Notes: generated by a model from the sequence alone, not told the origin. 64,000 bases of DNA from Botryobacter ruber (GCF_003347595.2 NZ_QCZK02000024.1:62001-126000), one strand, 5' to 3'; positions 25,460 through 34,728 are shown, numbered from the stretch's first letter. Program-made: numbers and translations.

Positions 25460-28038
25460 CGTCCTCCTACCACCACCTTTTCCTTGTGCACATGCATCTG
25501 CCCGTTCAAGTCGAAGAGCTCGATGTACAGGAGGTAGTACCCAACAGCAGCTTTGGTGCCGTCGGTACGGAGGCCGTCCCAGCGGAAGAAGCCGTTGGTG
25601 GCGAGCAGCTCGTTGCGGGCCAGTTTTCGTATTTCGCGGCCGTTGGCATCGAAGATGGTGATATTGGCCACGAAGCCGGTTTTATCGGTGCTGTAGTTGA
25701 TGGTGGTGAAATCCTCCATGCCGTCGCCATCGGGGGTGAACACGCGGGGGGCAATGGTGAAGATGTTGGAAGCTGCCATGCGCTCCTGCGATTGGGAATT
25801 ACGATAGCCGGGGGTAGCAAAGCCTGCGGTGGAAGCTGCAGAATGAAAATTACTCCCTGTCGTCGGTCCCTCCAGCCGTATCCGCTCCAGCGACACCCCG
25901 TTCTGGTCATCAATCAGGTTAAAATGCATGCTGGCGTTATAGTCGAAGCGGTCGGCGATGCGGCTGTCAGGTTGCAGCACCACTACCGTTCCGGCAGCGT
26001 CGGGGTACGAGGGGAGGCTGCTCATGCGCAGGAAAGTTTCTTCGCGGGCGGCGGGGTAGTTGGTTTTGATGTTGTCGGGGCTGGAAGTCAGCACCACGTA
26101 CTGCCCCGGTGCCAGCACATAGTTGGCGGTGGTGATGGTGCGGAAATTGGCAATGCTGTCGCTGCTGACGTTGGCCAGTTGCCAGTGCTGCAGGTCGAGG
26201 TACTTGCTGCTCCGGTTCACCAGCTCTACAAAATCGGAACCACCGCTGCGCGGGTTGAACAGCACTTCATTTATCACCACATCGCCGGGCGCGGGAGCCG
26301 CAGGCAAAGCAAAAGCTACCTGCAACGGCTGGCTCCCCAGGTTACCGGCACAGTCGCGGATGCCGGTGACGGTGAGGGTGTAGAGCTGGTTTACCTGCAG
26401 CGGTGCGGCCAGTTGCAGCTCCACCTCCGTAAACAGCGGCCCCCGCACCAGCGCCTGCGCCACAACCACGCTGGGGCTGAGGCTGTAGTTACTGCTGCTG
26501 ACGGCCTGCAGACTGTCGAGGCGCTCGTTGAAACGGAGCAGCAGCCTGTCAGGAGCAAGCGGCGTAGCTGCTAACAGGGCAGGCGGTGTGTTATCCGGAA
26601 CAGAAGCAGCTACAGAGTTGGCCTGGGCAGGCGTACCGCCACGCGCATCAGCAGCGGCCATCCAGTTTTCACCTCCCGCACAGGGATTGGTCACGTCAAT
26701 CATCTCTAAGCTCCAGCCACCATTGCTTTTGCTGCTATTCTTGTACCAGGCATCGCTGTAGTTAACGGCGTAAATGAGGCGGCCATTGGGCTGGCGCAGC
26801 TGCAGCAGTTCGCCGGTGTTGTTGAGCGACGGGAAATTGCTGATGCCAATCACCCTGCCAAACTGGGTAAAATTCGCCACCTGCGCATTCGGCACCACCA
26901 CCGCATACTCCTTCGGCTGCAGTTGCACATTGGGCAGTGTGGTAGTAGAGGTCGCATCGGAGTAGCGGATGCCCTGCAGCGTAAGTACCCGCTCCGTAGG
27001 GTTGTAGAGCTCGATATATTCCTGTGCCGGTAAGCCGACAGCAGGTGTTTCGCGCGCCATTATTTCGGTAATGAGCACTTCGTTGTAGCCCGGCAGCACG
27101 GCAGGGAGTACAAAGGCAAAGGTAGCTTCGGCAGGAGCAGGCATCGTGTTGCCGTAGAGGTCGGCAAGGCCACTGATGCGGATGCTGTTGTTTCCGTTGC
27201 GGAAGGGTTGTGTAAACGTCAGCCGCACGGTGCCGTCTTCAGCAAGAGTGGCTGTGGTGGGTGGTGCAGTACCATTCAAGGTGTAGTTGCTGATTGTCTG
27301 CGCTTCCTGCGGCCGCAGCGGCTCGCTAAAAATCAGCTCCAGCTCAGTTGCGCTCAGCGTACGCACCGTCTCCAGTACCGGCGGCTGCTGGTCCGTCACC
27401 ACAAAGTCATCAAAGTAAAAGTTGCGGCTGTTGGCGGAGGAATAGCGCAGCAGCAACCCGAAGAAACTGGAGCGCTTGTAGGTGGCGTCGGTGGCAGTGC
27501 CCTGGCTCATGTAGCTCTCCCCGGTGCCCGTCAGGTCAATCTCCAGCTGCCACTCGTAGCTGCTGCTCCGGGTTACGCGCACCCGCACCACATTGTTGGA
27601 ACTGCTGCCGATGGTGCCGTCCTGCCCGTTAATCACATACACGCCGCTACCGCCTTTGTCTTTGCGGAACAAACTCACCTCGTCGGGCGTACCGCCGATG
27701 CGCACAAAATAGCCGCTGTTGCTGCCCTGCAAATCATCGGAATCGGAAATCAGGAAGATATCGGCGTAGTTACCCGAGGAGGTGGCCAGCTTCAGGTTCG
27801 CCCAGAACTCCCATACGGTGCCGGAAACTGCCTGCGAAGGGGTGGTGAGGACGAGGGTGCTGCCGGTAACGGCTGGTCCGTTGCTCTGCAACTGCCCTGC
27901 CGTGTTCACCTGGAAGCTTTCGGTGTTGCCCGACCAGGCGGGGTTGCTCGCGAAGTTGCCGTCTGAGAAATTGTCGCGGAGCTGGGCCTTCAAAAAATAC
28001 GGAAATAGCAGAAGCAGAACAAGTAAAGTTTGTTTCAT
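25456..28038 (-). CDS. Lamin-tail-domain surface protein with FlgD-like C-terminus
   Basis: An 860-residue secreted protein with signal peptide MKQTLLVLLLLFPYFLKAQ. An N-terminal jelly-roll-like segment (about 20-205) is followed by two Ig-like 'bacterial Ig/SbsA' segments, each preceding a lamin-tail domain (LITEIMARETPAVGLPAQEYIELYNP; VVINEVLFNPRSGGSDFVELVN). The final 100 residues carry FTPDGDGMEDFTTINY and a FlgD-Ig-like fold ending MHVHKEKVVVGGR. This C-terminal type is frequent on Bacteroidota surface proteins, possibly type IX secretion clients (inference). The TAG stop is provided by the adjoining repeat, so the C-terminus may have been trimmed or re-ended. Confidence 0.85.
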   Translation of the reverse strand: MKQTLLVLLLLFPYFLKAQLRDNFSDGNFASNPAWSGNTESFQVNTAGQLQSNGPAVTGSTLVLTTPSQAVSGTVWEFWANLKLATSSGNYADIFLISDSDDLQGSNSGYFVRIGGTPDEVSLFRKDKGGSGVYVINGQDGTIGSSSNNVVRVRVTRSSSYEWQLEIDLTGTGESYMSQGTATDATYKRSSFFGLLLRYSSANSRNFYFDDFVVTDQQPPVLETVRTLSATELELIFSEPLRPQEAQTISNYTLNGTAPPTTATLAEDGTVRLTFTQPFRNGNNSIRISGLADLYGNTMPAPAEATFAFVLPAVLPGYNEVLITEIMARETPAVGLPAQEYIELYNPTERVLTLQGIRYSDATSTTTLPNVQLQPKEYAVVVPNAQVANFTQFGRVIGISNFPSLNNTGELLQLRQPNGRLIYAVNYSDAWYKNSSKSNGGWSLEMIDVTNPCAGGENWMAAADARGGTPAQANSVAASVPDNTPPALLAATPLAPDRLLLRFNERLDSLQAVSSSNYSLSPSVVVAQALVRGPLFTEVELQLAAPLQVNQLYTLTVTGIRDCAGNLGSQPLQVAFALPAAPAPGDVVINEVLFNPRSGGSDFVELVNRSSKYLDLQHWQLANVSSDSIANFRTITTANYVLAPGQYVVLTSSPDNIKTNYPAAREETFLRMSSLPSYPDAAGTVVVLQPDSRIADRFDYNASMHFNLIDDQNGVSLERIRLEGPTTGSNFHSAASTAGFATPGYRNSQSQERMAASNIFTIAPRVFTPDGDGMEDFTTINYSTDKTGFVANITIFDANGREIRKLARNELLATNGFFRWDGLRTDGTKAAVGYYLLYIELFDLNGQMHVHKEKVVVGGR

Positions 28039-28280
28039 GTGTAGAAATGTGGTAAAAACTTATTTACTTTGCACCCGCGTGCGCGAAGCGCTGGCACCGC
28101 CTGTACTTGATTCTTGTTTTAAATTTTAGGACTTTTACGGGAACAACAGCAATTAGGCTAAAAGAAAGTGCTGGTGCTGCAATTTTTAGTTGCCGCTGTG
28201 TGTTACACAGTAACAGGCCGTACAGCAATGCACGCCAAAACAAACAAGCTTAACCATTTATCTATTTATAAACTTAAACC

Positions 28281-29285
28281 ATGAAAGTAGCAGTTGTAGG
28301 CGCCACAGGACTAGTTGGCGGCGAGATTTTAAAAGTGCTGGAAGAACGTAACTTCCCGGTAACAGAATTATTGTTGGTTGCTTCAGAGAAGTCTGTTGGT
28401 AAGGAAATGGAGTTTAAGGGTAAACAGATAAAGGTTATCGGGATGCAGGATGCGATTGCAGCTGCCCCGCAAATTGCGATTTTCTCTGCCGGCGGCGGTA
28501 CCTCTACCGAGTGGGCGCCTAAGTTTGCAGAAGCAGGCATCACGGTAGTAGACAACTCTTCTGCCTGGCGCATGGACCCTACCAAAAAACTGGTAGTGCC
28601 TGAGATTAACGCAAAAGAACTTACGAAAGAAGACAAAATCATTGCCAACCCGAACTGCTCTACCATCCAGATGGTAGTGGCCCTGAACAAGCTGCACGAA
28701 GAGCTGAAAATCAAGCGCATCGTGGTAAGCACCTACCAGTCTGTAACCGGTACTGGTAAGAAAGCGGTTGACCAGATGATGAACGAACGTGCCGGTAAAG
28801 AAGGCGAAATGGCCTATCCGTACCGTATCGACCTGAACGTGCTGCCGCACATCGACGTGTTCACCGACAACGGCTACACCAAAGAGGAGATGAAAATGAT
28901 CAAGGAAACGAAAAAGATCATGGGCGACGACTCTATCCGTGTAACAGCTACAACAGTGCGTATCCCCGTTATGGGCGGCCACTCGGAGTCGGTTAACGTG
29001 GAGTTCGAAAAAGACTTTACGCTGGATGATATCTACCGTATCCTGAACGAAACAGAAGGTGTGGTAGTAGTAGACGATGTGAAAAACCTGAAATACCCGA
29101 TGCCACAGGATGCCCACGGCAAAGACGAAGTTTTCGTAGGCCGCGTACGCCTCGACGAAACCCAGCCACGCACCGTGAACATGTGGATTGTAGCCGACAA
29201 CCTGCGCAAAGGCGCTGCTACCAACGCGGTACAAATTGCCGAGTACCTGATGCAGCACGACCTGGTAGCAAAAGAGTTAGCTTAA
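28281..29285 (+). CDS. asd: Aspartate-semialdehyde dehydrogenase
   Basis: NADP-dependent enzyme converting aspartyl phosphate to aspartate semialdehyde for lysine/DAP, threonine and methionine synthesis (334 residues). N-terminal GATGLVGGEIL dinucleotide motif, VVDNSSAWRMD, catalytic Cys126 in NPNCSTIQ, and the catalytic-base region RIPVMGGHSESVNVEF. Monocistronic, with a strong terminator behind it. Codon bias is strong, as expected for a well-expressed gene. The 242-bp gap before it shows no clear promoter box. Confidence 0.97.
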   Translation: MKVAVVGATGLVGGEILKVLEERNFPVTELLLVASEKSVGKEMEFKGKQIKVIGMQDAIAAAPQIAIFSAGGGTSTEWAPKFAEAGITVVDNSSAWRMDPTKKLVVPEINAKELTKEDKIIANPNCSTIQMVVALNKLHEELKIKRIVVSTYQSVTGTGKKAVDQMMNERAGKEGEMAYPYRIDLNVLPHIDVFTDNGYTKEEMKMIKETKKIMGDDSIRVTATTVRIPVMGGHSESVNVEFEKDFTLDDIYRILNETEGVVVVDDVKNLKYPMPQDAHGKDEVFVGRVRLDETQPRTVNMWIVADNLRKGAATNAVQIAEYLMQHDLVAKELA

Positions 29286-29333
29286 TTTGATTGTTAAATT
29301 GCTGCCGTTGAAGCGCAGTAATTTTGTAGAATA

Positions 29334-29364
29334 AGAAAAGCCAGCTGCTGAAGCTGGCTTTTCT
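29334..29364 (+). terminator. Terminator of asd
   Basis: AGAAAAGCCAGC pairs with GCTGGCTTTTCT across a 7-nt loop; the 3' side carries TTTTCTGTTTGT. Confidence 0.8.
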
Positions 29365-29758
29365 GTTTGTTAACAGGATATGGTGTAGGGACAGGTCGCG
29401 ACCCAATGCCATCAACTTAAGCGCTGTGAAGGCAGGTGCCGTAGCCCTTGTTGTGTGTTTTTCACCAACAAGCACAGTAACCTCTTGGGTTTTAGCAGCA
29501 GCGCAAACAAGTTTTATTTGCTGCAACCGTAAATACTTTCATCCGCTGGTGCGAGCTTGTAGCTCGTACTTACATACCACGCACAAATTAGGTGATGTAT
29601 GTAAAACCGGAGCAAATTAGTCTGGAAAGTGAAGGTACGAGCTACAAGCTCGCACCAGCGCACCCGTTTCGGATTTGCTTTTATAAAAATAGCATTGGAG
29701 GGAGACAAGAAACTGTCTGTTTTCTGTCATCTGCCTCAGGTCTACAATTCCAAAAACC
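29365..29758. other. Gap between asd and the orphan ABC ATPase gene
   Basis: No credible gene. It holds the palindromic element at 29544-29660. The rest is unremarkable; small minus-strand frames here read through the palindrome and are not supported. Confidence 0.6.
29544..29660. repeat. GCGAGCTTGTAGCTCG palindromic element
   Basis: Arms 29544-29569 and 29635-29660 are a perfect 26-bp inverted repeat. Each arm contains the self-palindrome CGAGCTTGTAGCTCG. A further TTACATAC/GTATGTAA stem lies inside the loop. It resembles REP/BIME-like units often seen in Bacteroidota. Confidence 0.9.
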
Positions 29759-30745
29759 ATGAGCCTACTAACAGTATCCGGAATAAGTGTAAAGGAAAAC
29801 AGTAAGTTTGCCCTGCAGGATGTCACGTTTTCGCAGGAGCCCTTCCAAAAAATAGCCATTGCCGGCGAAACAGGTTCAGGCAAAAGTACACTGCTGCAGA
29901 CTATTGCCGGACTCGTGGAGCCCACGGCGGGCGAGGTGCTGTTCAACAACAAGAAGGTAATCGGGCCGGTGGAGAAACTGGTGCCGGGGCACCCGGATAT
30001 TGCGTACCTGTCGCAGCAGTTTGAGCTGGCGCAGTTTCTGCGGGTGGAGCAGGTGCTGCGGTATGCCAACAAGCAGTCGGCGGCGGAGGCGCAGCTGCTG
30101 TACGAGGTGTGCCGGATAACGCACCTGCTGGAGCGGAAAACAAACCAGCTGTCGGGCGGCGAACGCCAGCGGATTGCACTGGCGCGGCTGCTTACGTCGC
30201 ACCCCCGCCTCCTGCTCCTCGACGAGCCGTTCTCGAACCTGAACATCACCCATAAGAACACGCTCAAAGCCGTTATCCGCGACATCAGCGAGAAACTGGG
30301 CATCACCTGCATCCTGGTGTCGCACGACCCGCACGACACGCTTTCGTGGGCCGACGAAATCCTGGTGCTGCAGGAGGGGCAGGTAATCCAGCGGGGAACG
30401 CCGGAGCTGGTGTATCGGCACCCGGTCAACGAATACGCCGCCTCCCTCTTTGGCAACTATAATTTGCTTTCTGCTGCAGCCACCAAAGCCTTTGCTGCTC
30501 TACCCGGCATCTCCGTCCCATCAACAGACAAAAGTATGCTTATCCGCCCGGAAGCTTTTAAGCTCCTAACAGCCGGACAAGGCATCGCCGGTGAAGTAAC
30601 ACAGGTCAATTTCTTTGGCAGCCACTATGAACTGGAAGTGCAGGTCCCGGGAAGTACTGTAACGGTGCGAACAGGCGACCGGAATTTTGCAGCAGGCGAC
30701 ACCATTAACTTAGATCTCGCTGCGGAGGATGTGTGGTTTGTGTAG
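29759..30745 (+). CDS. Orphan ABC-type importer ATPase with TOBE-like tail
   Basis: A 328-residue ATPase of the importer type. Walker A AGETGSGKST, signature NQLSGGERQRIAL, Walker B LLLLDEPFSNLN and switch His ILVSHDPHDTLSWADE. The C-terminal 80 residues (MLIRPEAFKLLTAG onward, GEVTQVNFFGSHYELEVQV) match the TOBE regulatory domain of sulfate, molybdate, iron or polyamine importers. No permease or binding-protein gene is adjacent, so substrate is unknown. It ends 16 bp from the convergent PagL-like gene, with a small GATGAG/CTCATC hairpin between. Confidence 0.88.
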   Translation: MSLLTVSGISVKENSKFALQDVTFSQEPFQKIAIAGETGSGKSTLLQTIAGLVEPTAGEVLFNNKKVIGPVEKLVPGHPDIAYLSQQFELAQFLRVEQVLRYANKQSAAEAQLLYEVCRITHLLERKTNQLSGGERQRIALARLLTSHPRLLLLDEPFSNLNITHKNTLKAVIRDISEKLGITCILVSHDPHDTLSWADEILVLQEGQVIQRGTPELVYRHPVNEYAASLFGNYNLLSAAATKAFAALPGISVPSTDKSMLIRPEAFKLLTAGQGIAGEVTQVNFFGSHYELEVQVPGSTVTVRTGDRNFAAGDTINLDLAAEDVWFV

Positions 30746-30761
30746 ATGAGTTGCTCATCCC

Positions 30762-31970
30762 CTACTCATACCGCTTCTGAAACGAATAAGTAACCCGGAA
30801 ATCTATATATTCTGCTACCTGCCGGTGGGCCAGCAGACTGAAGCCTGCTCCCAGGTGGCGGTTTACCCGGTACAGCAGCCCCCAACGGTGAAACAGCTGG
30901 TCGTAGTAAGGCGTCTGGTCGAACACATAATAGCCCAGGCGCTGGCTGAACAGGAATTTGCCCAAAATAAACTCATGCCCTGCCATCACACCGGCTTTCA
31001 CGGGACTGGCATCTATCGACTCTTTGCTTAGCAGGTTCCGGAGTTCGCCATCGCGGTAAACTTCTGCTCCCAGCGTGAGGGCACTGACGCGCCCCACCTG
31101 CTTCGCCCCCTGCGCAAATACCCCCACCAGCGGCGACCGGATGCGCTGCCCCTCCACATCGTACCCTCTCCTGGCGGCGCCCATCAAGCCAATATCCCAG
31201 CGGGGCGAGTAGTCTTTCCAGAACTTTTCTTTTGTGCGGGTGCCGGTGTAGTAAGGTCTGAACTGCGGCTGGTAACTGATTGCCACCCCTGCCGTGGGCC
31301 AGTTGATGCCTTTGTTGGGCTTTTTGGTGCCGCCATTCGAGATGTGCTGGTAATTAACCGAAGGATTTAGCCACCAGCGCTCGCTCACCCGAAACCAGGC
31401 GCCCACCCCAAACAAGAGGTAGCCGTTGATGGCGGTGCTGTACGATTGGTTGGTGGGGTTGCTGGTGCTGTCGAAGGGATTGGTGAGGTACGAGAGTCCT
31501 GCAGCTCCTTTAAAGGCGAAGAAGGCACGGTCAGTAATACGATAGGTGGGTTCCAGGAAGTAAGCGGCCGTAGCTCCCTTCCCCAGCAGGGCGACATCAA
31601 AATCGTAATAGTTGAGCAGCAACCCTTTGCGGGGGAAGCAGTTGCAGAGGCTCCAGGTGGGGGCATCGTTGCTCTGCCAGCTCAGGATAAACTCCACACC
31701 AATGGGGCGTGCGCCACTCGTATTCTGCACATCCTCGGAATGGGCAAAGATAAACCCGTACTGCGCTCCTGCTCCAACTGAGAAAAGGTCCTCCTGCTTG
31801 CCGGTATTTTGAGAGGCTCCTGTAGTGTCTGTTTGTGCAACTGCCGTATGCGTGATGGCAGCAGTACCAATTGCCAGCAACAACCACCTGCTGCTCCTGA
31901 ACGCTTTTCCAACCTGAAACAACAGACGAAGGAGGAGGCTAAACGGAAAATCGGTAGCTGGCATGAACAT
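30762..31970 (-). CDS. PagL-like lipid A 3-O-deacylase/acyloxyacyl hydrolase
   Basis: Outer-membrane protein of about 400 residues. The signal sequence is atypically long (RWLLLAIGTAAITHTAVAQ preceded by about 35 residues), so the start is uncertain: ATG 31970, 31964 or 32009. Residues resembling the PagL active site, YQHISNGGTKKPNKG (His-x-Ser-Asn), sit on a predicted barrel strand about two-fifths through. Related Bacteroidota proteins are annotated acyloxyacyl hydrolase. The C-terminal half has further barrel-like strands, making it about twice the length of pseudomonad PagL. Likely trims lipid A acyl chains. Confidence 0.75.
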   Translation of the reverse strand: MFMPATDFPFSLLLRLLFQVGKAFRSSRWLLLAIGTAAITHTAVAQTDTTGASQNTGKQEDLFSVGAGAQYGFIFAHSEDVQNTSGARPIGVEFILSWQSNDAPTWSLCNCFPRKGLLLNYYDFDVALLGKGATAAYFLEPTYRITDRAFFAFKGAAGLSYLTNPFDSTSNPTNQSYSTAINGYLLFGVGAWFRVSERWWLNPSVNYQHISNGGTKKPNKGINWPTAGVAISYQPQFRPYYTGTRTKEKFWKDYSPRWDIGLMGAARRGYDVEGQRIRSPLVGVFAQGAKQVGRVSALTLGAEVYRDGELRNLLSKESIDASPVKAGVMAGHEFILGKFLFSQRLGYYVFDQTPYYDQLFHRWGLLYRVNRHLGAGFSLLAHRQVAEYIDFRVTYSFQKRYE

Positions 31971-32076
31971 GGACTTCTGATTTTGTGCAGTTGTTGATGA
32001 AAGCAGCAACTGTACGAGTAAAATACTTCAGAAGCACGGTTAAGGTTGAGCAGAGGCAATGGTGGCAGCAGCTACA

Positions 32077-32227
32077 GACCTCGCAGCGTCTTTAAGACCT
32101 GCGAGCGTCTTCGGGGATAGCAGAAGCTACAGGAGTCTTGTAATTTTAATTTATTGCTTTACTGTTTCTGCGGTTGTAGCTGCGTAGCAAATAAGACACT
32201 CGCAGGTCTGGAAGACGCTGCGAGGTC
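32077..32227. repeat. GACCTCGCAGCGTCTT palindromic element
   Basis: Arms 32077-32111 and 32193-32227 are 35-bp inverted repeats with about three mismatches. Each arm is an interrupted palindrome (CTCGCAG.GTCTT / AAGAC.CTGCGAG). It fills the divergent/convergent gap 32010-32246 and ends 19 bp from the esterase stop. CTCGCAGGTCTT-type palindromes recur in many Bacteroidota. Confidence 0.88.
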
Positions 32228-32246
32228 GTTGACTTTCTGCAGGAGG

Positions 32247-32873
32247 CTACCCCTTCGCCAGAATCGCATTCGCCAGGTCCAGTTCTTCCTGCAGGATGGT
32301 GTGCGGACGGCCTTTGTAGATTTTCTTCTTCACAACAGCTCCCATTTCCTCCATAATGTTAACCGTTTCCTCTACACGGCTCACCGGCACATGCGGATCA
32401 GGATCGCCGGTGGTGATGAGGACGGGTGTGCCGTCGAAGGTGCCCTGGTAGTTGCTCGTATCCAGCTGCTGCCCGATTAGGCCGCCGGTGAAGAGGAACA
32501 GACCGCCGTAGCGTTGGGCGTGGCGGGTGGCGTATTCGGAGGTAAGGCAGGCGCCCTGTGAGAAACCGAGCAGGTAAATATTTTTGCTGCTGATGCCGCT
32601 GTCCAGCACCTGCTGCACCGTTTCGTGCAGCAGCTCCAGGGCTGAGCCGAGGGCAGGCTGGTTTTGTGCCGCAGGGGCCATAAAGCTGTAGGGGTACCAG
32701 CTGTGGTTGGTAGCCTGCGGCGCCAGCAGCGTGAAATCAGCCACGTCTAAATAGTCTTTCAGCGACAGAATACTTTCGGCGGTAGCTCCCCGGCCATGCA
32801 CCATGATGAGCGCTTTGCCTGCCTGCTCCAGCGGTTTGCCCCGGGTAATGATTTTCTTTTCGTGTGTATACAT
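32247..32873 (-). CDS. Alpha/beta-hydrolase esterase (MhqD-like)
   Basis: A 208-residue carboxylesterase/phospholipase-family hydrolase. Opening strand ALIMVHGRGATAES, nucleophile in LLGFSQGACLTSEYA, Asp in ITTGDPDPHVPVSRVE and His in YKGRPHTILQEE. Length and layout match the MhqD/YodD type of esterase, whose gene is co-regulated with a ring-cleaving dioxygenase in Bacillus. Here it lies downstream of just such a dioxygenase gene. ATG 32873 is chosen because the open frame to 32945 reads through a dispersed repeat (WLWWLQVQRK). Confidence 0.87.
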   Translation of the reverse strand: MYTHEKKIITRGKPLEQAGKALIMVHGRGATAESILSLKDYLDVADFTLLAPQATNHSWYPYSFMAPAAQNQPALGSALELLHETVQQVLDSGISSKNIYLLGFSQGACLTSEYATRHAQRYGGLFLFTGGLIGQQLDTSNYQGTFDGTPVLITTGDPDPHVPVSRVEETVNIMEEMGAVVKKKIYKGRPHTILQEELDLANAILAKG

Positions 32874-32918
32874 AGCGGCCTTGCTCTTAAAGCTTTCCTT
32901 GTAGTTACTGATTTTCCT

Positions 32919-32951
32919 TTGCACCTGCAGCCACCACAGCCACACCTGCTG
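32919..32951 (-). repeat. Dispersed 30-bp repeat, copy 7
   Basis: GCACCTGCAGCCACCACAGC, about 50 bp after the dioxygenase stop, in sense orientation, between dioxygenase and esterase genes. Confidence 0.8.
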
Positions 32952-32999
32952 TACATGCGGTGCCGAAGCGGCAGGTGCATAAATTAAGCGCTTCCGGTT

Positions 33000-33935
33000 T
33001 TAGTTCAGCTTTGGCAGCACGGCTTCAATCTGGGCCCTGTTAGCCTCGTACTGTGGCGGCAGAAGCAGACTGGAGCCCAGTTTATCGAAAGGTTCGTCTA
33101 TCCCGAAGCCCGGGTTATCAGTGGCTATTTCGAACAGCACGCCGCCCGGCTCCCGGAAATAAAGCGAATAGAAGTAATTACGGTCTATTTTGTTCGTGAT
33201 GTTGAGGCCGCTGCTGGCCACCTTCTCGTGGAAAGCCATCAGGATTTCTTCGTTCTTCACCCGGAAGGCGATGTGGTGGTTTGTACCGGCACCTCCCACA
33301 CCGCGTGGTGCGTTCGGAACTTCTAAAATGTCGATGATGGCGGCCGTACCAACAGCGTCGGTGATGTAGCGGTAGCGGTTGCCCTGTTGCTCCAACAGCT
33401 TATACCCAAAAATATCTGTCAGTACCGCGGCTGTAGGTTTCACGTCGTTTAAGGTAAGCGTAACGCTGTGGAAGCCACGTGTTGCTACACCGGCGTTTAC
33501 TTCAGCAGTTTCCCAGGGTTTGCGGTCGTCGGCACTTTCAGGCACCACCAGTTCCAGTTGCAGCCCGTCCGGGTCGCGGAAGGCCAGTATCTGCTCGCCG
33601 AATTTTTCTGATGGCATATCAAAATGCACGTCGAGGGCTGCAAAGCGGTCCATCCAGAAGTCGAAGCTTCCTTCGGGCACTGCATAGCCAATTTGCGTGG
33701 CCATACCGGCTCCTGGCCTGCCGCGGCGGGCGCCTTCGTAAGGGAAGAAAGTCAGGATAGTACCCGCGCTGCCGCGCTCATCGCCATAGTACAGGTGGTA
33801 AGTACCCGGGTCGTCGAAATTGACGGTCTTTTTGAGCAGGCGAAGCCCGAGCACGTTGATGTAGAAGTCTAAGTTGCGTTTAGCCTGGTCGGCTATCGCC
33901 GTAATGTGGTGCAGGCCTAATATTCTGTCTTCCAT
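33000..33935 (-). CDS. Glyoxalase-fold ring-cleaving dioxygenase (MhqO-like)
   Basis: A 311-residue protein of two vicinal-oxygen-chelate modules. Module 1 opens LGLHHITAIADQAKRNLDFY and has LRLLKKTVNFDDPGTYHLYYG; module 2 has RGFHSVTLTLNDVKPTAAVL and GTNHHIAFRVKNEE, ending FREPGGVLFEIATD. Metal-binding His and Glu are present. Length equals the MhqO/MhqA type of hydroquinone-linked dioxygenase, involved in quinone and aldehyde detoxification (family knowledge). Upstream AATGTATATG resembles part of the operator before yceI. ATG 33935 fits MEDRILGLHHI. Confidence 0.9.
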   Translation of the reverse strand: MEDRILGLHHITAIADQAKRNLDFYINVLGLRLLKKTVNFDDPGTYHLYYGDERGSAGTILTFFPYEGARRGRPGAGMATQIGYAVPEGSFDFWMDRFAALDVHFDMPSEKFGEQILAFRDPDGLQLELVVPESADDRKPWETAEVNAGVATRGFHSVTLTLNDVKPTAAVLTDIFGYKLLEQQGNRYRYITDAVGTAAIIDILEVPNAPRGVGGAGTNHHIAFRVKNEEILMAFHEKVASSGLNITNKIDRNYFYSLYFREPGGVLFEIATDNPGFGIDEPFDKLGSSLLLPPQYEANRAQIEAVLPKLN

Positions 33936-34030
33936 GTTCGTTTTATTTATAATGTATATGCCGGAACGAAAAACTTGTTGCATCTTTTCCGCCTGGTACT
34001 CATAAAGGACAAACCCGGTACAGCGGGTAA

Positions 34031-34081
34031 ATAAAAGAAAAGCAGCGGCTGGATACCAAGTTCAGTTAGCCAGCCGCTGCT
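34031..34081 (-). terminator. Terminator downstream of yceI
   Basis: AGCAGCGGCTGG (34041-34052) pairs with CCAGCCGCTGCT (34070-34081), loop 17 nt. On the minus strand it is followed by TTTTCTTTTATTT. Confidence 0.75.
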
Positions 34082-34096
34082 CTATGCAGGATGAGC

Positions 34097-34657
34097 TTAA
34101 GCTTGTTTTACCAGCTGCACTTCGGCGTGCAGTTTAATTTCGTCGCTTACCACTACGCTGCCAGCTTCGGTTACGGCATTCCAGGTTAAGCCAAACTCTT
34201 GGCGGCTGATTTTACCACTTACCGTAAAGCCGGCTTTTGTCTGGCCATACGGGTCTACCACAATACCACCGAATTCCACGTTTACCGTTACCGGTTTGGT
34301 AATGCCTTTGATGGTCAGGTCGCCGTGCAGTTTGTAGTCGTCGCCGCTTACTTTTTCGTACCTGGTGCCCACAAAGCGGATTTCGCTATGATTTTCTGCA
34401 TCAAAGAAATCAGCTGACTTCAGGTGCGTGTCGCGCTGGTCGTTGTTGGTGCTGATGGAGTTGACGTCGGCGGTAAACACCACGCTGTCAGCACTCGTGA
34501 ACTGACCGTCTTCGGTTTCGGCTTCGATGTTAAAGCTTTTGAAGTAACCTGTTACGGTGGTAATCATCAGGTGTTTTACCTTAAACTGTACTTCGCTGTG
34601 TGTTGGGTCTACTGCCCATTTTACGTTTGTCGCTACTGTTGTTTCTTGCGTTGCCAT
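34097..34657 (-). CDS. YceI-family protein
   Basis: A 186-residue lipocalin-like beta-barrel that binds polyisoprenoid-type lipids. Typical elements: WAVDPTHSEVQFKVKHLMITTVTGYFKSF, NQRDTHLKSADFFDAENHSEIRFVGT, LTIKGITKPVTVNVEFGG and the ending RQEFGLTWNAV. It lacks a signal peptide from the ATG at 34657, so this form may be cytoplasmic, as for many MarR-linked YceI genes. A good promoter with palindromic repeats lies directly upstream. In many bacteria YceI genes respond to electrophile stress alongside dioxygenase genes, matching the neighbour. Confidence 0.93.
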   Translation of the reverse strand: MATQETTVATNVKWAVDPTHSEVQFKVKHLMITTVTGYFKSFNIEAETEDGQFTSADSVVFTADVNSISTNNDQRDTHLKSADFFDAENHSEIRFVGTRYEKVSGDDYKLHGDLTIKGITKPVTVNVEFGGIVVDPYGQTKAGFTVSGKISRQEFGLTWNAVTEAGSVVVSDEIKLHAEVQLVKQA

Positions 34658-34694
34658 AGGTATAGTGTTTAAGTTTTGATTGTTGTTTCTATCA

Positions 34695-34728
34695 CAAATG
34701 TATAAACATTTAATGTATATACATACAA
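34695..34728 (-). promoter_or_regulatory. yceI promoter with two palindromic operators
   Basis: Minus-strand -7 box TACATTTG (34695-34702, exact TAnnTTTG) and a -33 TTG at 34726-34728. Within the spacer, ATGTATAAACAT and the perfect palindrome ATGTATATACAT follow one another at a 15-bp period. A dimeric regulator of MarR type could sit here. AATGTATATG recurs upstream of the dioxygenase gene. Confidence 0.6.
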
